64,000 nucleotides of DNA from an uncultured Saprospiraceae bacterium (GCA_937951615.1 CALFBH010000045.1:1-64000), one strand, 5' to 3'. Positions 8,499-18,913 are shown, counted from the first letter of the stretch. Numbers and translations: made by a program. Notes: generated by a model not told the origin, from the letters alone.

Positions 8499-9704
8499 TC
8501 AAATAAAATCCATCAACTCAAATTGCTGGCCCAGCACTGGTGTATCGTTGGCATATAGCCACTTTTTCAAGATCGTAGCATAGATACGCCGGAAGTCTAT
8601 TTCATAAATCAGGTCACCCTTATCTAGTTGGCTCAAATTTGGAGCGGCATTATAGACGCCGGGCTTATTGAGCTTGCCGCCTATTAAAAATACATTATTC
8701 GCTGTCCCATGGTCTGTGCCGCCACTGGCATTTTGTTTTACTCTTCGACCAAATTCAGAAAAGACTAAGATCAAGGTATCATCCAAACACTTATTGGCTT
8801 TCAGATCATCTGTGAGGGCTTTCATGCCTACTGCAAAATTGCCCAACAATCTTTCCTGCGTTATCTTTTGTCGAGTATGTGTATCAAAACCAGTCATTGA
8901 GGTATAATAAATCCGTGTATCCGAACCAGAAATAATCAATTCAGCAGTTTGTTTGAGTGCTTTTCCAAAATTGCCCTTTGGATAATCTGCCCGAGCAGTG
9001 TATATCTTTGATTGTTCGTGTAGGTAATCAGAAGAAGAAAAAGTTTGCCGCATCGTTTGGTATAAATAAGCAACATTTTCTTCGTGGTCATGATCATGGT
9101 GGTGTTTTGAGATAGCTTGCAAAAAACGGTTTTTGGTGCTTCGTTGGAGTTTATTGATATTGCTTGCCGCAAAACCGTTTTTCTCCATCCCTTTCAAAGC
9201 CAGACTCAGTGTATCGTCCATTTCCAGCGCGTAATGTGCTTCGCAATCCTGACAATTGGCATCCAGATAACGCCCCAGCCAGCCGCTACTCAGAAATTCA
9301 TTGGCACCACTGCCTGTCTGCCAAATATCCATGGAGCGGAAGTGAGAACGGTCAGGATCGGGATAACCGACACTATTCAAGACACACAAATTTCCATCGT
9401 CGAAAATATGTTGGAGTGGGTTCATTACTCCATTTAATCCGATGTCATCATTGAGTCGGATGACTTCATTGGCTGGAATTGCCAGCGTTGGGCGATTTTT
9501 ATAATAAATGTCATTCCGATAAGGCACAAGGGTATTCAAACCATCATTTCCACCAGATAACTGAACGATAATGAGCCTTCGATTGGTCTTATTTCCAAGC
9601 TGTGCTACTCCATTATCAAAGCCTTTCAAAAAAGCCGGAATAAATAGAGAAGTACTCGCCAGTGCGGAGTGTTGTAGGAATTTTCTACGAGAAGTATTTT
9701 TCAT
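8499..9704 (-). CDS. DUF1501 protein with Tat-type signal
   Basis: A 401-residue DUF1501 protein, a family with a sulfatase/alkaline-phosphatase-like fold and no firm activity. The N terminus carries a Tat-like motif, SRRKFLQHSALASTSLFIP, so export folded across the inner membrane is likely. Family marks are VQLSGGNDGLNTLVPYRN near 48-65, SHFRSMDIWQTG near 122 and FSEFGRRVKQNASGGTDHG near 318-336, where Asp/His residues typical of metal-dependent phosphatase folds lie. The DUF1800 gene is directly upstream on the same strand, the usual pairing. The spacer between them is a word hairpin. Tat export is inferred from the motif. Confidence 0.9.
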   Translation of the reverse strand: MKNTSRRKFLQHSALASTSLFIPAFLKGFDNGVAQLGNKTNRRLIIVQLSGGNDGLNTLVPYRNDIYYKNRPTLAIPANEVIRLNDDIGLNGVMNPLQHIFDDGNLCVLNSVGYPDPDRSHFRSMDIWQTGSGANEFLSSGWLGRYLDANCQDCEAHYALEMDDTLSLALKGMEKNGFAASNINKLQRSTKNRFLQAISKHHHDHDHEENVAYLYQTMRQTFSSSDYLHEQSKIYTARADYPKGNFGKALKQTAELIISGSDTRIYYTSMTGFDTHTRQKITQERLLGNFAVGMKALTDDLKANKCLDDTLILVFSEFGRRVKQNASGGTDHGTANNVFLIGGKLNKPGVYNAAPNLSQLDKGDLIYEIDFRRIYATILKKWLYANDTPVLGQQFELMDFI

Positions 9705-9723
9705 GATTACTTTTAATTGTAAC

Positions 9724-9905
9724 AGTTTCGGTCGATGGTCGATGATTCATAGTCGATGGTCCAGGTCAATGGTCGATAGTTGTTTTTTAGTCTTCAAGTC
9801 ATTTCAGTATTTCATTTTGCTTTTCAAAATGCGTGTAATACTTTTATAAAAACAGCAATATTGTAAAATCTCGGCTATGGACTATTGTCCATCCACTATG
9901 GACAT
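9724..9905. repeat. Word hairpin between DUF1800 and DUF1501 genes
   Basis: The left arm (9729-9781) is made of GGTCGATGGTCGAT and TAGTCGATGGTCC words. A small palindrome, CATTTTG-CTTTT-CAAAATG, lies at 9813-9831. The right arm (9874-9904) carries the inverse words CTATGGACTATTGTCC. The same words recur at 21207-21272 and 44184-44335. The array fills the whole spacer inside an apparent operon. Confidence 0.7.
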
Positions 9906-9906
9906 A

Positions 9907-11295
9907 TTAGCACATCTGATATTCAGGCATGCTCATGAGTCGCATCAATAGCGAAGTGATGTAAGCCTCTTTGCTTTCTTTTCGCAGCACCATATCAATG
10001 ACTGCTCGATCAATAGGGTGTTTAGTTTGTAACACATAATTGCTCAATGCCTCAAAAATTTCCTCCTCCTCCATGTTTTTATAGGCCGCTATCACAGGTT
10101 GAATATTTGCTTGTACTTTGATTCTTGAGATTTTCTTAAAACCTTCTTTTTCCGGTTCTGCCTTGATATTAAAATCTGCTTCTTTCGATTCGAACAGGAT
10201 TGTAGCGAGATTGAGTCGCAGCATCAGCGTGGCATTGTCGATCCAGGTTTTACCACCCGACCAGCCTGCGACATTAGGTGGACGAAACAAGACCTGCCCC
10301 AATGCTTTCTGCAAAGTAATCATGGGTTTTCTATCTTCAAATCGCATATCCAAGGTACGCATCATGCCGGCCAATAATTCGACTGGTGATTTGATTCTTA
10401 CCCCAATATTCTTTTTATCATAAAACCAGTCGCTAGCAAATAATGTCCGCATCAGCAATTCAATATCGTAATTGGAGGTATAAAAGACATCTGCCAGTTC
10501 GCGGATATGCGCTTTGTCAATACGATCATTTACAAAATAGCGATATACTTTTGTAGCAATGTATTCAGCCGTTTCCCGGCGTTCTAAAATCATGTCGATA
10601 ATATCTGTGCCGTCGAAATTCCCTGTTTTGCCCATGAAGGTTTTCTGACCATAGTCGTGTTGGCGCGATTTAAACAAGAACTCGCCTTGCGGCGTCATCC
10701 CCCATCCTGTAAAAGCCCTTGCTGATTCTTTGATGTCCTGTTCGGTATAATTTCCTCTTCCTATGGTAAATAATTCCATCAATTCGCGGGCAAAATTTTC
10801 GTTGGGTTGTTCTTTTTTATTCTTTCTGTTATCCAGATAATTAAGCATGGAAGGATCTTTGGCTATAGCCAATACCAAATCACGAAAATTTCCCAAGGCA
10901 TGACGGCGAATAGTATTCAAATGGATTGCGGCAAAATGTGGCAGCTTCAATTCACAGGCAAAGTGTCCATGCCAAAACAAAGTCATTTTTTCCAATAATG
11001 GATTGTAATCTGGACTTGCCATTCGTTCCATCCAGTTGGTATTGAGTTCGAACACCGAATTTTTGCCCATTTTTTTCATGGCTTTCCGTTCTTCATCGCT
11101 CATACTTTTGCGCTCTTCTTTAGAACGAAATGTAAAATCGCTAGCAGCCAGTTCTGGTATATTGCGGGCATCTTTGAACAAGCGTTCAAGGACTGTTCCT
11201 ACAGTCAGGTTGGACATTTTTTTGTACTCGCGAGGCGATAAGCCGAATCCGGCCCGCCAGCTCAAGTGTTGTATTTTTTGCTGATTTGATAGCAT
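9907..11295 (-). CDS. DUF1800 protein
   Basis: A DUF1800 protein of 462 residues, usually encoded with a DUF1501 partner. The pair is thought to act together in the envelope, but the activity is unknown. Visible family blocks are HLSWRAGFGLSPREY near the N terminus, MTLFWHGHFACE near 120, NENFARELMELFTIGRGNYTEQDIKESARAFTGW near 165-200 and FRPPNVAGWSGG near 340. I place the start at 11295 (MLSNQQ) rather than the upstream ATG at 11328, because the extra codons are encoded by an intergenic word array (CAAATTCAAACACCAACATC) and have no family counterpart. No signal peptide is evident, unlike the partner. Confidence 0.9.
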   Translation of the reverse strand: MLSNQQKIQHLSWRAGFGLSPREYKKMSNLTVGTVLERLFKDARNIPELAASDFTFRSKEERKSMSDEERKAMKKMGKNSVFELNTNWMERMASPDYNPLLEKMTLFWHGHFACELKLPHFAAIHLNTIRRHALGNFRDLVLAIAKDPSMLNYLDNRKNKKEQPNENFARELMELFTIGRGNYTEQDIKESARAFTGWGMTPQGEFLFKSRQHDYGQKTFMGKTGNFDGTDIIDMILERRETAEYIATKVYRYFVNDRIDKAHIRELADVFYTSNYDIELLMRTLFASDWFYDKKNIGVRIKSPVELLAGMMRTLDMRFEDRKPMITLQKALGQVLFRPPNVAGWSGGKTWIDNATLMLRLNLATILFESKEADFNIKAEPEKEGFKKISRIKVQANIQPVIAAYKNMEEEEIFEALSNYVLQTKHPIDRAVIDMVLRKESKEAYITSLLMRLMSMPEYQMC

Positions 11296-11456
11296 AGTTG
11301 TAAATTCAAACACCAACATCAAATTCAAAAAAAATTTAAACCCTTTTTGAGTTTGAAAGATGCTTTTGTAAAAGCTTCATAAGTTTGGACTACAATACAG
11401 TGCAAACGTTTAAAAACTATGCCGAAAAATAGAAAGGAATAAAGAGAATGGAAGAA
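11296..11456. repeat. Short word array upstream of DUF1800 gene
   Basis: Positions 11300-11355 carry AAATTCAAACACCAACATCAAATTC followed by CTTTTTGAGTTTGAAAG, related to the left end of the dispersed 75-bp repeat but without its right end. The rest of the spacer to 11456 shows nothing recognisable. Confidence 0.4.
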
Positions 11457-11972
11457 TTATTCAGACTTAATAAGCTGATAATAAGTAGGAAAAGACGCAC
11501 TACCATAATGAGAATAATCTTCTCCATAGTTTAGCGTGGTCTTAAATTCTTTTGCAAAATTGGTAAATATGCTGGACAGAATTTCTGTATCAATATTACG
11601 GGAGTTGGGTTTTAGATAATAAGCTATATGTTCAATACTACCATCTGCTGCCCAAAATACTTTAATCAACATTTTGACGCCTCTAATGTCATAATTTTGC
11701 TTTTCGCTGTACAACTCTATCGCACGCATCAACTCAATCCACTTAGCGAAAGCCAAATCCATATCATCTTCACAAGCGTTGAGTAGGGAGATTTTGTATT
11801 GACGGGATAAAGACTCAAAAGCATCTGAATATTCTCCAATCAGAAAAACGGCAGGATATTGTCCTTTCTGTACCGTACTGACTTCCGCAGCTCTGGGAGC
11901 AGTCAGTGGTTGCGCAGCTAATGAAACCATTAGTGACAACAAAATTACAGCGATGACAATTATATGCTTCAT
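11457..11972 (-). CDS. Small secreted protein of unknown function
   Basis: A 171-residue protein with a clear signal peptide (MKHIIVIAVILLSLMVSLAAQ, cleavage near residue 20). The mature part is mixed alpha/beta, with a helical segment near 75-95 and a strand-rich segment KMLIKVFWAADGSIEHIAYYL near 103-123 that vaguely resembles TonB C-terminal-like folds in secreted Bacteroidota proteins. I do not recognise a family. It is monocistronic between the DUF1800 gene and a lipoprotein gene, all on the minus strand. Confidence 0.7.
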   Translation of the reverse strand: MKHIIVIAVILLSLMVSLAAQPLTAPRAAEVSTVQKGQYPAVFLIGEYSDAFESLSRQYKISLLNACEDDMDLAFAKWIELMRAIELYSEKQNYDIRGVKMLIKVFWAADGSIEHIAYYLKPNSRNIDTEILSSIFTNFAKEFKTTLNYGEDYSHYGSASFPTYYQLIKSE

Positions 11973-12344
11973 GATTTTTATACTCTATAAAGATATGCCT
12001 TAAAACGCTAAGATGCAGGCTATCCGATACTTGAGCCCTGTTAATTGTTTGTTAAAGAAGCGTCGAAAATATCACGACTGCCTTTCTTTTCCAAATATCA
12101 TTTCAATAAAACTAACGTAAAGATACATAAATTAGTTCTGTAACTCAATCCCTATGTATATTAGAATAGAAAAATCTTACATTGGTTGCATCCTAATGTG
12201 GTTTTATTCTGTGATTTTTCGGAAGTTGTATATGAAGGAAATTATTGGATTTCTTAGAAAAAATGAGTAAATGGGAGAAAAAATGAATGAATGAATGGGA
12301 GAAGGGTTCAATTCACTCATTCACTCATTCTATGCATTCATTCA
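11973..12344. repeat. Intergenic region with GAATGAATG word hairpin
   Basis: From 12268 to 12350, GAATGAATGAATGGGAG words form a left arm and CACTCATTCACTCATTC / CATTCATTCATT form the right arm, a potential hairpin at the 3' end of the minus-strand lipoprotein gene. The last codons of that gene abut the right arm. The stretch 11973-12267 is AT-rich with nothing recognisable. Confidence 0.6.
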
Positions 12345-12971
12345 TTATTTAGCTAAACCCAGCTCAAGCTTGCGTTCCTTTAGTACTTTTGCGACATTAA
12401 TAATGCCATCCTGTTTGATCGTTTCATCAACGACTAGTAGGACATATTTTTTCCCTTTTTCTTTAAATATGATCTCCTGCCCTATTTTTAAATCTACGCC
12501 ACTTTTTGAAAATGGAGATAAATTGGGATTCATCACCGTCGGGATAATTAGTGGGATTGACTTTGCTGTTGTATTTTGAAGGGTAAAACTGATGTATTTT
12601 GTTTTGTCTTTTGGAAGAGCAGTAGCGGGTGTTCTGGTTTCCCCAATTGCCTTAGGAGAAATTTTGACCGCCAGCTTAATGGCTTTATTGCTATCATTTT
12701 TCAAGACCAGCTTATTTCCATTGTCCACCGTCACTTCTGCTGTTCCTTTTATACCTAAGCCAAATCCACTGACCTGCTCTTCTGTTTCCTTATTCAAAAC
12801 AGCAACACCCAAGCCTTTCAAAGACTTGTTTTTAATCGTCGCTTCATATCGCTCAATGTTCGGATAATCAAGTTCCACAGATTCATTTGCCGGCACCTGC
12901 ACAAGCGTGCTGCTGGTCGAACAGGAAAATAAAATAAGGCTAATAAATAATGTAAAAATTTTGTTGCTCAT
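12345..12971 (-). CDS. Putative lipoprotein of unknown function
   Basis: A 208-residue protein. Starting at 12971 gives MSNKIFTLFISLILFSCSTSS, a standard lipoprotein signal with lipobox LFSC (Cys17). An upstream in-frame extension of 67 codons is rejected because it is encoded by the low-complexity TTTAAGTTTAAG word array and overlaps the DUF2807 gene. The mature part is beta-rich (FGLGIKGTAEVTVDNGNKLVLKND, KYISFTLQNTTAKSIPL) with a basic C-terminal helix. No family is recognised. It is flanked by word arrays on both sides. Confidence 0.75.
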   Translation of the reverse strand: MSNKIFTLFISLILFSCSTSSTLVQVPANESVELDYPNIERYEATIKNKSLKGLGVAVLNKETEEQVSGFGLGIKGTAEVTVDNGNKLVLKNDSNKAIKLAVKISPKAIGETRTPATALPKDKTKYISFTLQNTTAKSIPLIIPTVMNPNLSPFSKSGVDLKIGQEIIFKEKGKKYVLLVVDETIKQDGIINVAKVLKERKLELGLAK

Positions 12972-12979
12972 GATGTACA

Positions 12980-13092
12980 ATTTTAAGTTTAAGTTCAAGT
13001 TTAAGAATAAGTTTAAATTCAAGTGTGGCAATAGAAAGTGTTGCCTCTGGCAACACCCCATTTTAGACTTAAACTTAAACTTAGCCTTAAAC
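12980..13092. repeat. Word hairpin with nested perfect stem
   Basis: The left arm (12980-13022) is repeated AAGTTTAAGTTCAAG. In the centre, GTGTTGCC-TCT-GGCAACAC (13038-13056) is a perfect 8-bp stem. The right arm (13062-13098) is repeated CTTAAACTTAAACTTAG. It separates two minus-strand genes, and the right arm supplies the stop codon of the DUF2807 gene. The same AAACTTAAACTT words occur at 34785-34820. Confidence 0.7.
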
Positions 13093-13806
13093 TTAATAGG
13101 TTTCCACCTGCCTAATAGAAGCCATGCCCGAAATATTTCTACGCACTTCTGGATTTCCCAGATACTTGACAACAGCTACTCCAGCAACATTGACATCCAA
13201 TTCGTGGATAACATGTACTTTTGCTTTCCCTGCTCCCGATACGTCCAGTTTCATCGCTTTCGCTACCATATCAGTCGCAATGAGTTTTCCTGCGCCTTCT
13301 AGCTGAAAATCGGCATACTCTACTTGTCCGCATAGGAACACACTGCCAGCACCAGCTACATCTACTTCTGCGTTGGTGGCAATTAGCTCCAATTCCAATC
13401 GGGCTGCACCTGATATATCTATGTCCATTCTATCCGTCCGTATAGCCGCGTCGGACTTCAGGCTCACTGCACCACTAATATCAATTTCACTCAGATCCTG
13501 AAAACCAAGATGAATCGTAATCGCTTTCACCCTTTTGATGCCATGCTTCAGGGTGATGTACAAGCGTCCATTTCTGACTTTTGTCTCTATATCATCCATG
13601 ACATGTTTCTGGGCTTCTATTTCCAAAAAAGGACTTTCTGTTTCCATCAAATGTACCGTAAACGCTCCTGCAACATCCAACTCAGTAAAGGTCGAAATAT
13701 CTCTTTTTTCAAGGGCAATATTGTCTTTTCTAAATTGTGCGTATGCTGTTTGTACAAATATTCCCGTAAGGAACAACAGGGCGATAATGATTTTTAATTG
13801 CTTCAT
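13093..13806 (-). CDS. DUF2807 (head GIN domain) secreted protein
   Basis: A 237-residue protein with a signal peptide (MKQLKIIIALLFLTGIFVQTAYAQ). The mature part is a right-handed beta-helix-like DUF2807/GIN domain built of short repeats such as ELDVAGAFTVHL, EIDISGAVSL, DIDISGAARLEL, EVDVAGAGSVFL and KLDVSGAGKAKV, spaced about 20-25 residues apart. Such proteins are exported or periplasmic in Bacteroidota and have no known activity. I chose the start at 13806 (MKQLK) because it begins the signal peptide; nine extra upstream codons are unlikely. The C terminus abuts a word array. Confidence 0.88.
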   Translation of the reverse strand: MKQLKIIIALLFLTGIFVQTAYAQFRKDNIALEKRDISTFTELDVAGAFTVHLMETESPFLEIEAQKHVMDDIETKVRNGRLYITLKHGIKRVKAITIHLGFQDLSEIDISGAVSLKSDAAIRTDRMDIDISGAARLELELIATNAEVDVAGAGSVFLCGQVEYADFQLEGAGKLIATDMVAKAMKLDVSGAGKAKVHVIHELDVNVAGVAVVKYLGNPEVRRNISGMASIRQVETY

Positions 13807-13866
13807 AATTGTATTGTTTGGTTTTAAAGACAAAGGGCTTTTTGAAAAGTTGCACTCTAACGGAAA

Positions 13867-16107
13867 TCACCTAAGGAACGGCTGATCATATTGTCGCTTG
13901 CCTGTAGCTTTGTACATTGCATTAGCTACTGCGCCAAAAATCGGTGGAAAGGGCGGCTCTCCCATACCTGTAGGCTTGATTTCATTTTGAATGAAATGCA
14001 CATCAATTTCTTTCGGTGCTTCGCTCATTCTAATCATGCGATAGGTATCAAAATTTTTCTTTTCAGGAGCACCGTCTTTGAACGTGAGTTCTCCAAAAAA
14101 GGCATTGCCAATGCCATCGGTAATTGCTCCTTCTGTCATGTTGATAGCTGCATCAGGATTTACAACAATACCACAATCAATAGCCGTTGTCACTTTTTGT
14201 ACCACAGGTTGATCATCTTCAAGTGTCATATCCAGCACATGCGCCGCATAAGTATTATGACAAAAATAAGCCGAAACGCCACGATGAACATTCGCTTGAT
14301 TGCTCGCCCAATTTGATTTTTCCCTGACCAATTCCAACACAGCTGCATAGCGTTCGGCATCGTAATCATTTTCTTCTCCGACTGGATTTTCTTTGGCGCG
14401 TTTCAATAATTCCAATCGAAATTCAATAGGGTCTTTATCCATTTCTTCCGCCAATTCATCTAGGAAAGATTGCTCTGCACCTGCGATAAAATTAGAGCGG
14501 GGCGCACGAAAAGCACCAATGGTAATATTGGAATCAATAGACCATTCTTCCGCAAGATAATTAGCAATTGCACCTGCTGGAAAACGGTTTGCAAAAAGCG
14601 GACTTTCGGGGATGCCTCCCGCTTTGATGTGTAGCGCGGTCAAGTTATTGCTTTCATCAAAAGCGGCACGATAAGTAGCTTGATAGGTAGGGCGATAAAT
14701 GCCATTGGCCATATCATCTTCGCGGGTATACAATAATTTAATGGGTGCCTTGACTTCTTTTGAAATCAAAGCTGCCTCCACAATATAATGACCATAGGCT
14801 CTACGACCAAATCCGCCACCCATTCGAGTCATTTCCATTTCGATATTTTCTGCCGGAATATCCAGGCTTGCGGCTATCGCAGGTATAATAAAACCCGGTA
14901 TTTGTAATGGTGTAGCGATCTGAACTTTATCGCCTTGTACATCTGCGAAAGTATTCATCGGCTCCATACAATTATGCGCCAAAAATGGTGCAGTGTAAGT
15001 TCTTTCAATCACTTTTGCAGCCTTTTTGAAGGCCGTCTTTGGATCACCGTCTTTGCGGACTATTTTGCCGGGTTTGGCAGCGAGATTCGCCATTTGTCTT
15101 TTATGCTCCTCGGTAGATTCCAAGCCTGCCGGAACCTTGACCGTTTTGATGTCACCTCTAAAGCCCTTAATCTTTTCAGAATAAGCGGGTGTTCGCTGCC
15201 ATTCTACTTTGAGTTGCTTTTTGGCTTGCATGACCTCCCAGGTAGAATGACCAACTATCGCGACAATTTTTGGGAAGGCATTGGCGTCAAAACTTCCTTT
15301 TTCAAAGCCTTTTTTGTACGTTTCAATCGTCATGACATCTTTGATGCCAGGCATAGCTTTTGCCGCAGCGGCATCCACTGATTTGAGGGTCATCCCAAAG
15401 GCAGGCGGATGCACGACCATCGCAATCAACATACCTTCTTTGTGATAGTCAATCCCAAACATGGGCTTTCCGGTCACGATGCTTTTGCCATCCACACTTT
15501 TATGTGATTTCCCGATGATCTTAAAGTCTTTGACCGCTTTCAACTTGACTTCTTCTGGCACTGGCATATCAACAGCCGCTGAAGCTACTTCTCCATAAGG
15601 CTTTGATTTCCCACTTTTTTTGTGATACAATATGCCTGAATCTGTGGTAATTTCTTCTACAGGAACTTCCCATGCCTTCGCCGCTGCCTGCCGCAACATT
15701 TGTCGGGCAGATGCACCTGCCATGCGAAGTGGTTCCCAACGAGACATAATCCCCCGGCTTCCGCCTGTAAATTGGAAACCATATTTTTTAGAATGATAAG
15801 GGGCTTGTTCGACAATGACTTTTTCCCAACTCACATCCAATTCTTCCGCGACCAGCATAGGCATGGAAGTCCGGACGTTTTGCCCAAATTCAGGATTAGG
15901 GGTGTAAATGGTCACGACACCATTATCACCGATTTTTAAATATGAATTAATCTCAAACCACTCTTTAGGCATGGCGAGAATTTCTTTTTCCGTTTTAGTG
16001 GATTGGCAGGACGCTAACCAACTAAATCCCAACATCATACCTCCGCCTGCTAGTCCCGACGATTTCAAAAATGAACGTCTGCCGATAGCTGTTTTTATAA
16101 TAGACAT
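13867..16107 (-). CDS. iorB: Molybdopterin-binding subunit of isoquinoline 1-oxidoreductase-type hydroxylase
   Basis: A 746-residue xanthine dehydrogenase-family large subunit that binds the molybdopterin cytosine dinucleotide cofactor. A Tat signal (RRSFLKSSGLAGGGMMLGF, then WLASC) implies export with cofactor bound. Family landmarks are GQNVRTSMPMLVAEELD near 75, GGSRGIMSRWEPLRMAGASAR near 118-138, MGGGFGRRAYGHYIVEAA near 423, GAFRAPRSNFIAGAEQSFLDE near 520, AIDCGIVVNPDAAINM near 640 and GMGEPPFPP near 715. The Glu of GMGEP is the expected catalytic base. The 2Fe-2S subunit is encoded just upstream on the same strand. The substrate is unknown, probably a N-heterocycle or aldehyde. Confidence 0.92.
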   Translation of the reverse strand: MSIIKTAIGRRSFLKSSGLAGGGMMLGFSWLASCQSTKTEKEILAMPKEWFEINSYLKIGDNGVVTIYTPNPEFGQNVRTSMPMLVAEELDVSWEKVIVEQAPYHSKKYGFQFTGGSRGIMSRWEPLRMAGASARQMLRQAAAKAWEVPVEEITTDSGILYHKKSGKSKPYGEVASAAVDMPVPEEVKLKAVKDFKIIGKSHKSVDGKSIVTGKPMFGIDYHKEGMLIAMVVHPPAFGMTLKSVDAAAAKAMPGIKDVMTIETYKKGFEKGSFDANAFPKIVAIVGHSTWEVMQAKKQLKVEWQRTPAYSEKIKGFRGDIKTVKVPAGLESTEEHKRQMANLAAKPGKIVRKDGDPKTAFKKAAKVIERTYTAPFLAHNCMEPMNTFADVQGDKVQIATPLQIPGFIIPAIAASLDIPAENIEMEMTRMGGGFGRRAYGHYIVEAALISKEVKAPIKLLYTREDDMANGIYRPTYQATYRAAFDESNNLTALHIKAGGIPESPLFANRFPAGAIANYLAEEWSIDSNITIGAFRAPRSNFIAGAEQSFLDELAEEMDKDPIEFRLELLKRAKENPVGEENDYDAERYAAVLELVREKSNWASNQANVHRGVSAYFCHNTYAAHVLDMTLEDDQPVVQKVTTAIDCGIVVNPDAAINMTEGAITDGIGNAFFGELTFKDGAPEKKNFDTYRMIRMSEAPKEIDVHFIQNEIKPTGMGEPPFPPIFGAVANAMYKATGKRQYDQPFLR

Positions 16108-16160
16108 ATTATTTTATTTTAAATTTTAAATAAACTCCAGACTTTCAGTCTTATTCAAAA

Positions 16161-16619
16161 CTATGAGGACTTAACTGCTGTTTTAATAGCCGCTTTAATA
16201 CGCCCATAAGTTCCACAGCGACAGATATTACCATGCATCGCAGCTTCAATGTCTGCATCGGTAGGATTTGCCTTGTTATTGAGTAATGCCGAGGCACTCA
16301 TGATTTGTCCGGCTTGACAATAGCCGCATTGGGCTACATCATGCTCGATCCAGGCCGCTTGAACAGGGTGATCGCCGTCTTCAGATAAACCTTCGATGGT
16401 GGTAATGGCTTTGTCGCCAATTGCAGAAATGGGCAATATGCAAGAACGCATCGCATTTCCATCGAGATGAATGGTACAGGCACCACATTGAGCAATACCG
16501 CATCCGTATTTTGTACCCGGCATATTCAAGTGATCGCGCAACACCCAAAGTATTGGCGTCTCAGGGGCTACATCTAGCTCCCTTTTTTGTCCGTTAATTT
16601 TTAAATTATATACTGCCAT
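16161..16619 (-). CDS. iorA: 2Fe-2S subunit of the molybdenum hydroxylase
   Basis: A 152-residue ferredoxin-type small subunit of the isoquinoline 1-oxidoreductase or aldehyde oxidase class. The N-terminal plant-type 2Fe-2S domain has its cysteines in [18 protein letters not shown] near 38-55 plus a later CILP. The C-terminal helical 2Fe-2S domain has [10 protein letters not shown] near 97 and [12 protein letters not shown] near 130. Electrons pass from the Mo site through these clusters. It is the first gene of the pair, 53 bp upstream of iorB. No signal peptide is present, so co-export with the Tat-bearing partner is inferred. Confidence 0.93.
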   Translation of the reverse strand: MAVYNLKINGQKRELDVAPETPILWVLRDHLNMPGTKYGCGIAQCGACTIHLDGNAMRSCILPISAIGDKAITTIEGLSEDGDHPVQAAWIEHDVAQCGYCQAGQIMSASALLNNKANPTDADIEAAMHGNICRCGTYGRIKAAIKTAVKSS

Positions 16620-16792
16620 AATATTTTGGTATAAAACAGAAATGAGTAAGATTTAAACCAATCAAATATAATATGCAATATTTAATTACTTGCATTTTTC
16701 AATAAAAAACACTTATAAACGATTACACATCAATATAACAACACAGTTTTTCGCCAAAAAAACCTTAAATTCAGCCTCTTGACACAAAAATC

Positions 16793-18913
16793 ATGAAAAA
16801 GAAGGCACTACAATTCACACGAAATATCGGCATTGCTGCACATATTGATGCAGGCAAAACGACCACCACAGAGCGGATATTATACTACACCGGACGCACA
16901 CACCGCATGGGCGAAGTTCACGATGGCGCAGCGACGATGGATCATCTCACCGAGGAGAAAGAACGTGGTATCACCATCACTGCCGCTGCTACCCGCACAG
17001 AATGGAAACTTGATAATCAGGCTTATGATTTCAACATTATAGATACGCCAGGACATGTCGATTTCACCGTAGAAGTAGAACGCTCCCTACGGGTACTGGA
17101 TGGGATGATTGCTTTGTTTTGTGCGCGAGGTGGTGTAGAGCCACAGTCGGAAACCGTTTGGCGACAAGCCGACCGTTATAAAGTGCCACGTATTGGTTTT
17201 GTCAATAAGATGGATCGACAAGGCGCAGATTTTCTCGAAGTCGTGAAGCAGGTCAAAGAACGCCTAGACGCCACGCCTGTCCCTATGCAAATTCCTATTG
17301 GCGAAGAAGAAGATTTTGTCGGCATTGTCGATTTAATCACCATGAAAGGCATCGGCTGGGATGAAGAAGATGGCTCGACGTTCAAAGAAATCCCTATTCC
17401 CGATGATGTGCTGGAAGAAGCTACTAAATATCGGGAGAAACTATTAGAATCCGCCGCTGAGCTGGATGATGTTTTGATGGAAAAATATTTTGAAAATCCA
17501 GCTTCGATTAGTGAAGAGGAAATTCATCAGGTGATTCAAAAAGCTACACAGGAACTCAAAATCATCCCGATGTTTTGCGGTTCAGCTTATAAAAATAAAG
17601 GCGTACAACCGCTCTTAGATGCTGTTTGTCGCTACCTACCTTCCCCTGAAGACGTGGAAGCCATTTCTGGCGAGCATCCGCACACCAAAAAACAGGAAAG
17701 TCGGGAAGCTGATGCTGACGCGCCTTTTGCAGCCTTGGCTTTTAAGGTCGTGCATAGCAAACATGGCAATCTGATTTTCATTCGTGTGTATTCTGGTGTA
17801 TTGGAAGAAAATTCTACTTTTTTAAATGTGCGGACTGGCAAGCGAGAACGTGTACATCGACTATTTCAAATGCATGCTGATAAGCAAAATCCGGTCAAGC
17901 AGGTGGAAGCAGGAGACATTGCAGCAGTCGTCGGTGCGAGAGATTTGCGGACAGGTGATACGCTTTGCGACCAAAAACATCCGATCATTCTGGAAAACAT
18001 TACTTTCCCTGAACCTGTAGTCGGCGTAGCCATAGAACCACGCACGCAGGGCGACCTGGACAATATGGAAGAAGCCCTTGGTTTTCTGATGGAAGAAGAC
18101 CCGACTTTCCATGTGGCTGTAAATGAAGATACCGGACAAACTATCGTGCGCGGCATGGGCGAGCTGCATTTGGAAATTGTTTTAAATAAATTGAATAATG
18201 AGTATAAAGTGGCAGTCAATCAAGGCGCACCACAGGTAACGTATAAGGAACGATTCACAAAGACCATCCGACACAAACAAATACTCAACCGACAGCAGGA
18301 AGGTGTAGGGCAAGTAGCAGAACTCGATTTTGAAATCGGTCCGACAGATGCTGACTTTCTGAAAAGTGAAGCGTATATCAGCGGCAAAACTCGTTTGCAG
18401 TTTTCCGTAGAAGCTCCTTCCGATGCCATCCCAGATGCTTATGTTCCGGCTATCCAAAAAGCGTTCAGCGATATGATGGATTATGGGACGCTGGCAGGTT
18501 ATCCCGTAGAAGGCATGAAAGTCACCTTGATTCATGGCTTTGTACAGGCAGGCGACGCGCCCGAACTCGCCTTTGAGCTTTGCGCCCGGAAGGGTTTCCG
18601 CGAAGCTGCTCCCAAGACTGCCCCTCTCCTACTCGAACCTTTTATGCTCATAAAAATCACAACGCCCGAAGATTATGCAGGTGGCATTATGAGTGACCTC
18701 AATCGCAGACGAGGTTTACCCAAAGGGCAATACACCCGCCCAAATGGAATGGGCATCAATGCCGAAGCTCCTTTGTCTGAGTTGTTTGGTTATGTCAATA
18801 ATCTCCGCGCCTTGTCCACCGGGCGGGCTTCTGCAAGTATGGAATTTTCGCATTATGCGGCTACGCCGTCCAATATTCAGGCGGCAGTGGTGAAGAAGGT
18901 ACGAGGAATTTAA
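16793..18913 (+). CDS. fusA: Elongation factor G (stand-alone copy)
   Basis: EF-G drives ribosomal translocation. At 706 residues it is full length. All G motifs are intact: [13 protein letters not shown] near 17, RGITIT near 57, DTPGHVDFT near 86, NKMDR near 140 and [10 protein letters not shown] near 264. The domain IV/V end [20 protein letters not shown] is also typical. Unlike the usual str operon position beside rpsL/rpsG, this gene is alone with a downstream SDR gene 20 bp away. It may be the only fusA or a second paralogue (some Bacteroidota encode EF-G2), and the window cannot tell. The ATG lies shortly after an AT-rich spacer. Confidence 0.95.
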   Translation: MKKKALQFTRNIGIAAHIDAGKTTTTERILYYTGRTHRMGEVHDGAATMDHLTEEKERGITITAAATRTEWKLDNQAYDFNIIDTPGHVDFTVEVERSLRVLDGMIALFCARGGVEPQSETVWRQADRYKVPRIGFVNKMDRQGADFLEVVKQVKERLDATPVPMQIPIGEEEDFVGIVDLITMKGIGWDEEDGSTFKEIPIPDDVLEEATKYREKLLESAAELDDVLMEKYFENPASISEEEIHQVIQKATQELKIIPMFCGSAYKNKGVQPLLDAVCRYLPSPEDVEAISGEHPHTKKQESREADADAPFAALAFKVVHSKHGNLIFIRVYSGVLEENSTFLNVRTGKRERVHRLFQMHADKQNPVKQVEAGDIAAVVGARDLRTGDTLCDQKHPIILENITFPEPVVGVAIEPRTQGDLDNMEEALGFLMEEDPTFHVAVNEDTGQTIVRGMGELHLEIVLNKLNNEYKVAVNQGAPQVTYKERFTKTIRHKQILNRQQEGVGQVAELDFEIGPTDADFLKSEAYISGKTRLQFSVEAPSDAIPDAYVPAIQKAFSDMMDYGTLAGYPVEGMKVTLIHGFVQAGDAPELAFELCARKGFREAAPKTAPLLLEPFMLIKITTPEDYAGGIMSDLNRRRGLPKGQYTRPNGMGINAEAPLSELFGYVNNLRALSTGRASASMEFSHYAATPSNIQAAVVKKVRGI

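Noticed and set aside
12972-13172. 67-codon N-terminal extension of the lipoprotein gene
   Set aside because: Encoded by the AAGTTTAAG word array and the end of the DUF2807 gene; the lipoprotein signal starts at 12971.
16620-16792. Shared promoter region between iorA and fusA
   Set aside because: AT-rich spacer without a clear -33/-7 pair on either strand.
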